Shown: positions 51,288 to 58,257 of the stretch, in pieces
How positions within the stretch are numbered: position 1 is the first letter of the stretch
Layout of the letters: the number at the start of each line of letters is the position of its first letter
Assembly: GCA_020052375.1 (NCBI GenBank)
Contig: JAGVPG010000005.1
Coordinates: 1-59,257 of the forward strand
DNA from: Actinomycetota bacterium
Lineage (GTDB): Bacteria; Actinomycetota; JAHEXW01; JAGVPG01
Length of the DNA: 59,257 bases
Reading direction: 5' to 3'
Made by a program: the position numbers and the translations under genes
The notes under the pieces: model-generated
The model's database searches: none
What the model was told of the DNA's origin: nothing
What the model saw: only the letters and a program-made list of their open reading frames with translations

Positions 51288-53111
51288 ATGAATATACGTA
51301 ATGTCGCAATAATCGCGCACGTCGACCACGGCAAGACCACGCTGGTAGACGGTCTCCTGAAGCAATCCAAAACGTTTCGCGAGAACGAAGCCGCTTTCTC
51401 CCAATCGCTGATCATGGACTCGAATGATCAGGAAAAGGAGCGCGGCATAACGATTTTGGCGAAGAACACGGCCGTCGATTACAAAGGCATGAAGATAAAC
51501 ATCATCGATACTCCCGGCCACGCTGATTTTGGCGGCGAAGTTGAAAGAATCCTGAACATGGCGGACGGCGCGATACTTATTATCGACGCGCAGGAAGGGC
51601 CGATGCCGCAAACCAAGTTTGTGCTTAAGAAGGCCCTGGAGATCGGCTTGTCGCTGATCGTCGTCATAAACAAGATAGATAAACGGGACGCAAGGGTAGA
51701 CGAGGTTATTGAAAAGACGCATGACTTGTTTCTGGATATGGCGACTGACGAGGCTCACCTGGATTTCCCGGTTTATTACGCAATCGGGCGTACCGGTAAA
51801 GCATGGGCCAAAATGCCGTCCGACTTCAATGAAGCTGCCGATCTAACCCCGATATTCGAGGCGATCGCCAGTCATGTGCCGCCGCCGCAGGCGGAAACCG
51901 ACAAGCATTTCCAGATGCTGATTGCCGCGCTCGACAGCGATACCTATCAGGGTAAATATGTGATCGGCCGGATCAGCCGGGGCAGCATAAGCTCCGGGAC
52001 GATCATTACTCTGCTCAAGAAAGACGGCACGGCGGAGCAAGCTAGCGTGGATAAGGTATATGTCAGTAAGGGTCTGAAAAGAATAGAAGTGCCCACAGCC
52101 GGGGCCGGTGATATCGTCGCTCTGACGGGTATCGGCAACGGCGGAATCGGAGAAACACTGGCTTGTATCAACCAGCCTGAAGCGCTGCCGGTGATCGAGA
52201 TAGAGGAACCCACCTTGAAGATCAGTGTGGCAGCCAACACCTCGCCGTTCGCCGGACAAGACGGCAAGTTTGTTACTAGCCGCCAGATCAAGCAGCGGAT
52301 AGTGAAAGAGCTGGAAACCAATGTCTCGTTAAAATCAGAGTCCGGCGATTCTGGCGAATTCATTTTGTCCGGTCGCGGTGAACTGCATCTCTCCGTATTC
52401 CTGGAGACATTGCGGCGTGAGGGTTATGAGTTCCAGGTCGGCAAGCCACAGGTCATAACAAAAATGTTAAGCGGAAAAGAGCACGAACCCGTCGAAGAAC
52501 TGATAGTCGATGTACCAGCCGAGTACGGAGGCACCGTGATCAGAGAAATCGGTGAGAGGAGAGGGGTCTTGCTGTCACAGGAAGACAACTCCGACTCGAC
52601 GATCCGGTTGATCTTTGAAATAACTACGCGGGGTTTACTGGGCTTGCGAAACCAGCTCCTGACGCAGTCCAAAGGCACCGTTGTCATGAATTCTATGTTC
52701 TTACGGTATCAAGCGATGGGATCCGCTATCCAGAAACTAAGAAACGGTGCTCTGATCAGCTCCGATAACGGGAAAGCGGTAGCGTACGGTTTGAGCAACG
52801 CGCAGGAGCGCGGCGTTCTATTCATCGAACCGCAGACTCCGGTTTATGCCGGTATGATAGTCGGTCTCCACACCCGCGATAACGACCTGCAGGTTAACGT
52901 TGCCAAGGTCAAGAAACTAACCAACATGCGCGCCGCCGGCGCGGACGACGCCATAATGCTGACACCGCCGACGATCCTTACGCTGGAACAAAGCCTCGAT
53001 TTCCTGGAAGATGACGAGCTGATGGAGGTTACGCCGAACAATCTCCGTCTGCGAAAAAAATCTCTTAACGCCAAACAGCGGGCGAAGGCCAAAAAGGAAT
53101 CCGGCAGTTAA
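51288..53111 (+). CDS. typA: Ribosome-associated GTPase TypA/BipA
   Basis: 607 residues. GTPase motifs: G1 AHVDHGKTTL, G3 DTPGHADF, G4 NKIDKRD; then EF-G-like domains II, III and V and the BipA-specific C-terminal domain (ISSDNGKAVAYGL). TypA binds the ribosome and helps 50S assembly under stress. As a core gene of normal length and codon use, its place between tRNA-end sites 4 and 5 shows that the array encloses host genes, not only foreign ones. Confidence 0.96.
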   Translation: MNIRNVAIIAHVDHGKTTLVDGLLKQSKTFRENEAAFSQSLIMDSNDQEKERGITILAKNTAVDYKGMKINIIDTPGHADFGGEVERILNMADGAILIIDAQEGPMPQTKFVLKKALEIGLSLIVVINKIDKRDARVDEVIEKTHDLFLDMATDEAHLDFPVYYAIGRTGKAWAKMPSDFNEAADLTPIFEAIASHVPPPQAETDKHFQMLIAALDSDTYQGKYVIGRISRGSISSGTIITLLKKDGTAEQASVDKVYVSKGLKRIEVPTAGAGDIVALTGIGNGGIGETLACINQPEALPVIEIEEPTLKISVAANTSPFAGQDGKFVTSRQIKQRIVKELETNVSLKSESGDSGEFILSGRGELHLSVFLETLRREGYEFQVGKPQVITKMLSGKEHEPVEELIVDVPAEYGGTVIREIGERRGVLLSQEDNSDSTIRLIFEITTRGLLGLRNQLLTQSKGTVVMNSMFLRYQAMGSAIQKLRNGALISSDNGKAVAYGLSNAQERGVLFIEPQTPVYAGMIVGLHTRDNDLQVNVAKVKKLTNMRAAGADDAIMLTPPTILTLEQSLDFLEDDELMEVTPNNLRLRKKSLNAKQRAKAKKESGS

Positions 53112-53523
53112 GCCCGCTCCCCTGTGCTAGAAAGAGTGTACATGGTTGGTATGTCGTTGCGAGGAGCAACGCGTGGCAGTGCGACGAAGCAATCTGCGGA
53201 AATAGAAAAGTGTGTGCTCAAGAAGTAGATAAAGTTTTTTAGCGACTGTTCGTTGTCCTTGATTTTGTTCTCATTTTCCAAGGTCGTTCGTAAGACTCTT
53301 TATTACGCATTACCAGAAGGTCTTCCTCACAGACCTGGAGAATGCTCATAAAATCTAAGGTCAACTTCACTTATGTCGCTATAAAACATTATCTACTCCT
53401 TCACACAAAATGAATTAGATGCTGTCTTATGCATAAAGACTGATTAAAGCAATAGATGGCTTACCGCAGCTCTCGCTCACTTCAGTCTTCAGTTCTTCAT
53501 CCTTCAGCTCTCTTTCTGAGTGA
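53112..53523. other. Non-coding stretch upstream of the nucleotidyltransferase pair
   Basis: It contains the GTCGTTGCGAGGAGCAACGC repeat (from 53152), the right copy of the direct repeat (53313-53403), a type II tail (about 53450-53480), and a CTTCAG-rich leader (53481-53515). No gene is supported. Confidence 0.6.
53313..53403 (+). repeat. Direct repeat, right copy
   Basis: Near-identical partner of 49833-49923; together they bracket about 3.4 kb with the ATPase and typA genes. Confidence 0.85.
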
Positions 53524-53529
53524 TATAAT
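53524..53529 (+). promoter_or_regulatory. -10 box of a leaderless nucleotidyltransferase mRNA
   Basis: TATAAT, then 6 bases, then ATG at 53536: the same spacing as at the response-regulator and ABC genes. No Shine-Dalgarno sequence is present between them. The broken copy keeps this box. Confidence 0.65.
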
Positions 53530-53535
53530 AATCTC

Positions 53536-54048
53536 ATGTACTATGAAGAGGCCTTTCGTTATTTAGATGCTCAAAAAGTCCGTTATCTGGTTGTTGGGGG
53601 TTTAGCGGTAAATCTACACGGTGTTCCGCGGGCGACAATGGACCTCGATTTGATGATCGATACGGCGCGGAAAAACATCGAGACGTTTATCTCGGTCTTG
53701 AAAGAAATTGGCTTCAAGCCGAGGATCCAGGAGAATCCGCTGAGTCTTACCGATACCGGCAAGCGAGCCGAATGGCGCGCGAAGAAACATATGATCACAT
53801 TCTCGTTCTATAATCCCGAAGTGCCTTATCAACAGGTAGATGTGTTTATCGAGAATCCGATCGACTTCAACGAAGCGTATAATAGAAAAGAGATCGTAAG
53901 TGTTGGAGATGTAAGAATACCGATTCTATCATTGAACGACCTGGTTCGTATCAAACAGTTGTCGAATCGTCTGCAGGATGTTTCGGATGTAGAGGCGCTG
54001 AAGCAGGTGAGGCGCATTCAAAAGGAGAACGAAAATGACCGTCGCTAG
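53536..54048 (+). CDS. Minimal nucleotidyltransferase, intact copy
   Basis: 170 residues. The pol-beta fold is shown by VVGGLAVNLHG and TMDLDLMID, the GG-x and D-x-D motifs that bind NTP and metal. The C-terminal part (VPYQQVDVFIENPIDF...LNDLVRIKQLSNRLQDVSDVEAL) matches DUF6036/AbiEii-type proteins. Such enzymes include toxins that modify tRNA or other targets. It overlaps a 61-residue partner by 14 bases. A broken copy of the pair is at 48929-49606. A toxin-antitoxin role is inference; the tRNA-rich setting is suggestive only. Confidence 0.8.
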   Translation: MYYEEAFRYLDAQKVRYLVVGGLAVNLHGVPRATMDLDLMIDTARKNIETFISVLKEIGFKPRIQENPLSLTDTGKRAEWRAKKHMITFSFYNPEVPYQQVDVFIENPIDFNEAYNRKEIVSVGDVRIPILSLNDLVRIKQLSNRLQDVSDVEALKQVRRIQKENENDRR

Positions 54049-54220
54049 GAAGCCTCCGGGATTTCGACAATACTACACTCGCGAAACGCTACAGATGTAT
54101 ATGACGATGTCCGCACGGTTGAAGCTGCAGTGGCTTGAAGAGATCAACTACTTTCTCTATCAGGCGACACCGGAGAAGAACAAGGTCATTCAGCAGATGT
54201 TCCGCTCCGGCAAAATCTAA
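54035..54220 (+). CDS. Small partner protein of the nucleotidyltransferase
   Basis: 61 residues (MTVARKPPGFRQYYTRETLQ...). Basic and helical, no recognised family. AGGAG stands before the ATG. It is kept next to the nucleotidyltransferase in both copies with the same overlap, so the two are a functional pair. The tRNA-Arg end fragment starts at the base after its TAA, as in the broken copy. Confidence 0.7.
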   Translation: MTVARKPPGFRQYYTRETLQMYMTMSARLKLQWLEEINYFLYQATPEKNKVIQQMFRSGKI

Positions 54221-54238
54221 CTCCCTCCGGGCGCGCCA
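54221..54238 (+). repeat. tRNA-Arg(ACG) 3'-end fragment, site 5
   Basis: CTCCCTCCGGGCGCGCCA, exact 18-base copy of 44979-44996. Confidence 0.95.
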
Positions 54239-54383
54239 CTCTATTATCTGTGAGTGCCCGCGGGCTGCATAAAATTTTGCTTCATGTGACGTCACTTGGC
54301 TTGCTGAAAGTCACATTCAGCAATAGTTTATTCCTCCCGCGGGCACAGATGTATAGATGGCTTGCTACGGGCTCGCTCACTAG
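54237..54383 (+). repeat. Type II structured element, copy c
   Basis: P1: CACTC (54237-54241) with GAGTG (54252-54256). P2: GTGCCCGCGGG (54254-54264) with CCCGCGGGCAC (54336-54346), 11 of 11 paired. Between them are further hairpins (GTGAC/GTCAC; TTGCTGAA-type). The tail AGATGTATAGATGGCTTGC and CTCGCTCAC closes it. tadA starts 70 bases later. Confidence 0.8.
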
Positions 54384-54453
54384 AGTTGGTATTCAAACGG
54401 GTTTAACGCTATATTAATGTCAAGTTTTTGTGCTCTTAACAAGGAGCGACTAA

Positions 54454-54924
54454 GTGATCCAAGAGATTCTACCGCAAGACGAACAGTATATGAACTATGC
54501 CCTGGTGCTGGCCGAGCAGGCATTCGAAGAAGGCGAGGTGCCTATCGGTGCCGTTGTGATGAAGGATGGCGTGGTCATAGGGCGCGGGTACAATCAGGTC
54601 GAGATGAAGGAGAACCCGACGGCGCATGCTGAGATGATAGCTATCCGCGAGGCCTCGATCAAGCTGCTGAACTGGAGACTTACTGATTGTACGCTTTACG
54701 TTACTAAAGAACCATGCCCGATGTGCGCGGGAGCGATATATCTTTCCAGGATAAGGCGTCTTGTCTACGGTGCTTCCGACGACAAATCGGGGTATGCCGG
54801 AAGCCTTCACAATACGGTACAGGACGCACGGCTGAATCACCACGTAGATGTAGTGGCCGGAGTCCTTGCCGACAAATCCCGCGACCTTCTCCAAAGATTC
54901 TTCTCCGACCTCCGCGACAAATAA
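54454..54924 (+). CDS. tadA: tRNA adenosine(34) deaminase
   Basis: 156 residues. The zinc-deaminase motifs HAEMIAI (ligand His and catalytic Glu) and PCPMCAGAI (two Cys) are intact. TadA converts A34 to inosine in tRNA-Arg(ACG), whose gene lies 9.5 kb upstream. GTG start with AAGGAG 7 bases before it. Two tRNA-Ser genes follow. Confidence 0.95.
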   Translation: MIQEILPQDEQYMNYALVLAEQAFEEGEVPIGAVVMKDGVVIGRGYNQVEMKENPTAHAEMIAIREASIKLLNWRLTDCTLYVTKEPCPMCAGAIYLSRIRRLVYGASDDKSGYAGSLHNTVQDARLNHHVDVVAGVLADKSRDLLQRFFSDLRDK

Positions 54925-55032
54925 GACATTCCGCCTAATCTGAAAGACAGCTATACGCTATAATATGATTTTGCGTACTCGCTTTACTGTATGTTGTTAG
55001 TTGTAAGTTGTTTGTTGTTAGTACGCGAAGCG

Positions 55033-55124
55033 GGAGGGGTCGCATAGAGGCCGAGTGCACGCGACTGGAAATCGCGTGAGCGGTGTGAGCTGCTCCGTGG
55101 GTTCGAATCCCACCCCCTCCGCCA
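55033..55124 (+). tRNA. tRNA-Ser(GGA)
   Basis: 92 bases with encoded CCA: acceptor GGAGGGG / CCCCTCC, anticodon loop CTGGAAA (GGA), long variable arm, T-arm GGTTCGAATCC. Preceded by a GTTGTTAGTTGT-type spacer. Confidence 0.96.
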
Positions 55125-55146
55125 TCCATCGTTAGATGGATGGCGG
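55119..55146 (+). other. Hairpin that includes the tRNA-Ser(GGA) CCA end
   Basis: CCGCCATCCATC (55119-55130) pairs perfectly with 55135-55146 across GTTA. It is one base pair shorter than the hairpin at tRNA-Ser(TGA), with loop changes, yet both arms stay complementary. The spacer that follows (GGATAACAAACA...) is also shared with that locus. Confidence 0.8.
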
Positions 55147-55207
55147 ATAACAAACAACAGACAACTAACAACTGAAGTTTGTTGTTAGTTGTTAGTTCGC
55201 GAAGCGC

Positions 55208-55452
<245 letters not shown>

Positions 55453-55503
55453 GGAACGGTTGATAATAGATAAAAGAGTTGGGCTTAGTTTTGGGGGAAC
55501 GAA

Positions 55504-56160
55504 ATGAAACGTAAGATATTACTAGTACTTTTGATAGTTTTATCTTTATTAATACTTATGTCATGCACGAAAGCAAAAGAGACAACAGATAAGAAAACGT
55601 CCAAGATAAAAACGGAAGAAACGGCGACACCGAAAACCGGAGAGGAGAAGACTTTGGAAAAACCTGAAATGCAGATCGACAAGAACAAGAATTACACAGC
55701 AATTATGAAGACGACGGCCGGCGAGATAGTGATAAATCTTCATGCGAAGGAGACGCCGATCACGGTAAATAATTTCGTATACCTCGCCAGACACAATTAT
55801 TACGATGGGACGATATTTCACCGTGCGATCAGCGGGTTTATGATCCAGGGAGGGGACCCAAGCGGTGACGGCACCGGCGGTCCGGGATATGAGTTTGATG
55901 ACGAACCGTTTGACGGATCTTATACACGCGGAATCGTAGCCATGGCTAACGCGGGACCGAATACGAACGGCAGCCAGTTCTTCATAATGCATCAGACGTA
56001 CGACCTACCACACAACTATGTGATATTCGGTGAGGTATCCAGCGGAATGGAAGCGGTCGATGCGATCGCTACAGCGCAGGTCGAGTTAAGTCCGCACGGT
56101 GAGATGTCGAAACCGGTCGAGCCGGTGAAGATAGAATCGGTGGCGATCAACGAGATGTAG
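55504..56160 (+). CDS. Cyclophilin-type peptidyl-prolyl isomerase, lipoprotein
   Basis: 218 residues. Lipobox LLILMSC (Cys 21), a Lys/Glu/Thr linker (about 22-65), then a cyclophilin domain with IFHRAISGFMIQGGDP and GSQFFIMH, the active-site Arg and Gln region. It probably helps folding of secreted proteins outside the membrane. GGGGGAAC stands before the ATG. Confidence 0.92.
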   Translation: MKRKILLVLLIVLSLLILMSCTKAKETTDKKTSKIKTEETATPKTGEEKTLEKPEMQIDKNKNYTAIMKTTAGEIVINLHAKETPITVNNFVYLARHNYYDGTIFHRAISGFMIQGGDPSGDGTGGPGYEFDDEPFDGSYTRGIVAMANAGPNTNGSQFFIMHQTYDLPHNYVIFGEVSSGMEAVDAIATAQVELSPHGEMSKPVEPVKIESVAINEM

Positions 56161-56186
56161 CTTACTTTTTTAAGGAGATGGTTTGA

Positions 56187-56411
56187 GTGCCGACGAGATC
56201 TGAGGATCTGGAATTCGCAAGGCAATCCCTGGTGGAGGAGCTTCAGGCGACTGACTGGTACCAGCAGAGGATCGATAAGACTGATGACGAGACTTTAAAG
56301 AAGGTCTTATCCCACAATCGTGACGAGGAAAAAGAACACATCGCCATGCTCATCGAATGGATACGCGCCAACGACGAAGTCCAGAACAAGATGTTCGACG
56401 AACACGACTAA
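56187..56411 (+). CDS. EncFtn-like (encapsulated ferritin) protein
   Basis: 74 residues from GTG 56187, with TAAGGAG upstream. The two-helix pattern EELQATDWYQQRIDK...HNRDEEKEHIAMLIEWIR matches the core of encapsulated ferritin, including the Glu, Trp, Glu and His of its iron site. EncFtn forms decamers by pairing two-helix units and oxidises iron inside an encapsulin shell. The C-terminal targeting tail of such proteins is absent (ends MFDEHD), and no encapsulin gene is in the window. It may act freely or with a remote shell gene. Confidence 0.75.
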   Translation: MPTRSEDLEFARQSLVEELQATDWYQQRIDKTDDETLKKVLSHNRDEEKEHIAMLIEWIRANDEVQNKMFDEHD

Positions 56412-56417
56412 CAAAGT

Positions 56418-56492
56418 GCGCCTGTAGCTCAGTGGATAGAGCACCGGCCTCCGGAGCCGGGTGCGCAGGTTCGAATCCTGTCAGGCGCGCCA
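56418..56492 (+). tRNA. tRNA-Arg(CCG)
   Basis: 75 bases with encoded CCA: acceptor GCGCCTG / CAGGCGC, anticodon loop CTCCGGA (CCG), T-arm GGTTCGAATCC. Begins 6 bases after the ferritin stop. Confidence 0.97.
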
Positions 56493-56579
56493 TCCTTCGC
56501 GGTTAGACTCCAGTTTAGAAACTGTCGTCTTTTTGCGTGCTTCGGATGGCAGGCCAGTTATATTCAATAAAGCGAAGGG
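56490..56579 (+). repeat. Type I tRNA-linked structured element, copy 3
   Basis: Most diverged copy. CCTTCGC (56494-56500) pairs with GCGAAGG (56572-56578). CCATCC (56490-56495, from the tRNA CCA) pairs with the core GGATGG (56544-56549), where copies 1 and 2 have CCATTC and GAATGG: a compensated change. Inner hairpin CAGTTT (56511-56516) with AAACTG (56519-56524). The core TGGCAGGCCA is kept. Confidence 0.72.
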
Positions 56580-56593
56580 CAGACTTATATTGG

Positions 56594-56737
56594 CTATTTT
56601 GTGGTTGATTCTGTCGTAGGTGTTTTTGTTTCAGAAGTTGTAAAGCGGGTTTGGGGTGTCCTTAACGCGGCTATTATCAGGAATATCGCTATTACGATCA
56701 AAACGGCTACTAGAGCAATCGTGCCTTTATTCTCCAA
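56594..56737 (-). CDS. Small single-helix membrane protein
   Basis: 47 residues from a TTG at 56737: MENKGTIALVAVLIVIAIF, then LIIAALRTPQTRFT, then a Thr/Ser/Lys tail. One clear helix with the typical small-protein plan of short N-terminus, helix, and polar exposed tail. The ribosome site is weak. No homologue is known to me; supported by composition only. Confidence 0.45.
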   Translation of the reverse strand: MENKGTIALVAVLIVIAIFLIIAALRTPQTRFTTSETKTPTTESTTK

Positions 56738-56810
56738 ATCGTATCACCACTGCTAAGTCTAACATGATTGCTCACTGCCGTCTTGTTTCCTAAATATGAT
56801 TTGTTATTGA

Positions 56811-56816
56811 TATAAT
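56811..56816 (+). promoter_or_regulatory. -10 box of the SRPBCC gene
   Basis: TATAAT stands 7 bases before the ATG at 56824, with no ribosome site between, another probable leaderless start. Confidence 0.6.
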
Positions 56817-56823
56817 AGGTCGC

Positions 56824-57210
56824 ATGAACAAGATACACAAAGACTATAAGATCAAGTCATCACCGGAGTCCGTATGGAGGGCGCTGACCGACCCGGAAGA
56901 GATAGATGCCTGGGGCGGCGGCCCGGTAGAGATGGACGCTGTCATAGGTTTCTCCTTTTCTCTATGGGGTGGAGACATCCATGGCCGGAATCTCGAAGTC
57001 GTATCCGGGAAGAAACTGGTCCAGGAATGGTATAACGGAGACTGGCGAGAACCGTCGACTGTAACCTTCCTATTGTCATCGGAAGAATCCGGTACACGTC
57101 TTGAACTTACTCACGAGGATATCCCCGAAGAAGAGGTCGACGACATCGACTCCGGCTGGGACGACTTCTACATCGGTCCCCTCAAAGACTACCTCGAAAT
57201 CCCCTCTTAA
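56824..57210 (+). CDS. SRPBCC (AHSA1-like) domain protein
   Basis: 128 residues. SPESVWRALTDPEEIDAWGG at the N-terminus and a beta-rich body with VTFLLSSEESGTRLELTHEDI near the end match AHSA1/START-like ligand-binding proteins. Ligand and role are unknown. Its complete helix-grip length fits a stand-alone domain. Confidence 0.85.
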   Translation: MNKIHKDYKIKSSPESVWRALTDPEEIDAWGGGPVEMDAVIGFSFSLWGGDIHGRNLEVVSGKKLVQEWYNGDWREPSTVTFLLSSEESGTRLELTHEDIPEEEVDDIDSGWDDFYIGPLKDYLEIPS

Positions 57211-57332
57211 AAACACTGTATGTCTTTACGATATAAGAATATACAATACATATTTCTAGATACTTGTACATTTAAGTATATAGTGATATAATCCAGCCCA
57301 CAATCGATCTCCAATTGGCGCGGGAGAGTTCT

Positions 57333-58250
57333 ATGGCTGATGAGAAAAAGTTTAGCAAGTGGCAGATAGCTGGTATTATTTTTCTTGTTATCGCATTTCT
57401 TTCAGCAATTCTCGTAATCTATGAAATACAATACGCTAAATATGTCTATCGTGATGCTCATTCCAACCCCAAGGTCACAACTCCCATAATAAAAGGCAAA
57501 GTCTTAGATGCCGATACCGGTAAGTCGATCAATTACGCGTACATTAGAGCCGAGTGGGATTTCTACTTGCCAATGGGTTGGGATTTTCCGGATACAGCTA
57601 ATGACTTTCCAAGCGTGTACACTATCTGGGCTACCAATTCAAAGAAAGATGGATCTTTTGCGCTCCCCAGCAAATCAAAGATCCTTAAGGCAAGGACCAG
57701 ATATTCGAGGGAGCGAGCTGGTGGGCTTAGAATAGTAGTCGCTTCACCTGGTTACGAGCTTAAGAAGTACGCCGCCTACTATCGTGAGAGCACGTCAGCC
57801 GCCGGTGGCTTCAAGGTGACTTCCATTCTTATACCCAGTTTTAATACTGAAGAACTAAATCTTGGTGACGTCAGACTTAAGAAGCTGGTTAGCGAAAAAA
57901 AATATTTTGAGAACACCTCAGATGCTCAAGTCGGCCTCGATAGTCGAATATTAAATGTGACTGCTACATATAATGCAAAGGGCGAACCATTTCTTGAGAA
58001 TCCCATTCAACCTCTCTCATCGGACTATGCACTTGTTATAGTCGAATACTGCAATTTCTTAGCTAAGTTTCCAAAGTACGAGCACATTCGGCTTGTTGAG
58101 ATTCACCTAAATGGTTTCTTGAAGAATGTTAAGAATCAAAAAAGAGAATCACAAGTTGTAAATGATATGGAGAATATTATCAAGAATAATCCCAATATGC
58201 CCGGTGAAAAACGTATAAGCGACCTTATTAATACGTTGATACAAAGGTAG
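57333..58250 (+). CDS. Membrane-anchored protein with a carboxypeptidase-regulatory-like domain
   Basis: 305 residues from ATG 57333 (GGGAG upstream); an in-frame TTG at 57315 is less likely. One N-terminal helix (WQIAGIIFLVIAFLSAILVI). The outer part has IIKGKVLDADTGKSINYAYIRA, the start of a CarboxypepD_reg beta-sandwich, interrupted by a Trp/Pro-rich loop. The C-terminal ~100 residues are helical and Lys/Asn rich. Function unknown. It is followed after 7 bases by a secreted hydrolase-like gene, so both may act outside the cell. Confidence 0.65.
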   Translation: MADEKKFSKWQIAGIIFLVIAFLSAILVIYEIQYAKYVYRDAHSNPKVTTPIIKGKVLDADTGKSINYAYIRAEWDFYLPMGWDFPDTANDFPSVYTIWATNSKKDGSFALPSKSKILKARTRYSRERAGGLRIVVASPGYELKKYAAYYRESTSAAGGFKVTSILIPSFNTEELNLGDVRLKKLVSEKKYFENTSDAQVGLDSRILNVTATYNAKGEPFLENPIQPLSSDYALVIVEYCNFLAKFPKYEHIRLVEIHLNGFLKNVKNQKRESQVVNDMENIIKNNPNMPGEKRISDLINTLIQR

Positions 58251-58257
58251 CTCGACA

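Noticed and set aside
49862-53413. 24-25 codon frames (MLIKSKVNFTYV...) in the two direct repeats
   Set aside because: The GGAG is only one base from the ATG, and differences between the copies are mostly non-synonymous, so coding is not supported.
49607-54238. tRNA-Arg end fragments as further tRNA genes
   Set aside because: Only 10-18 bases of the 3' end are present; there is no D-arm, anticodon arm or 5' acceptor strand upstream.
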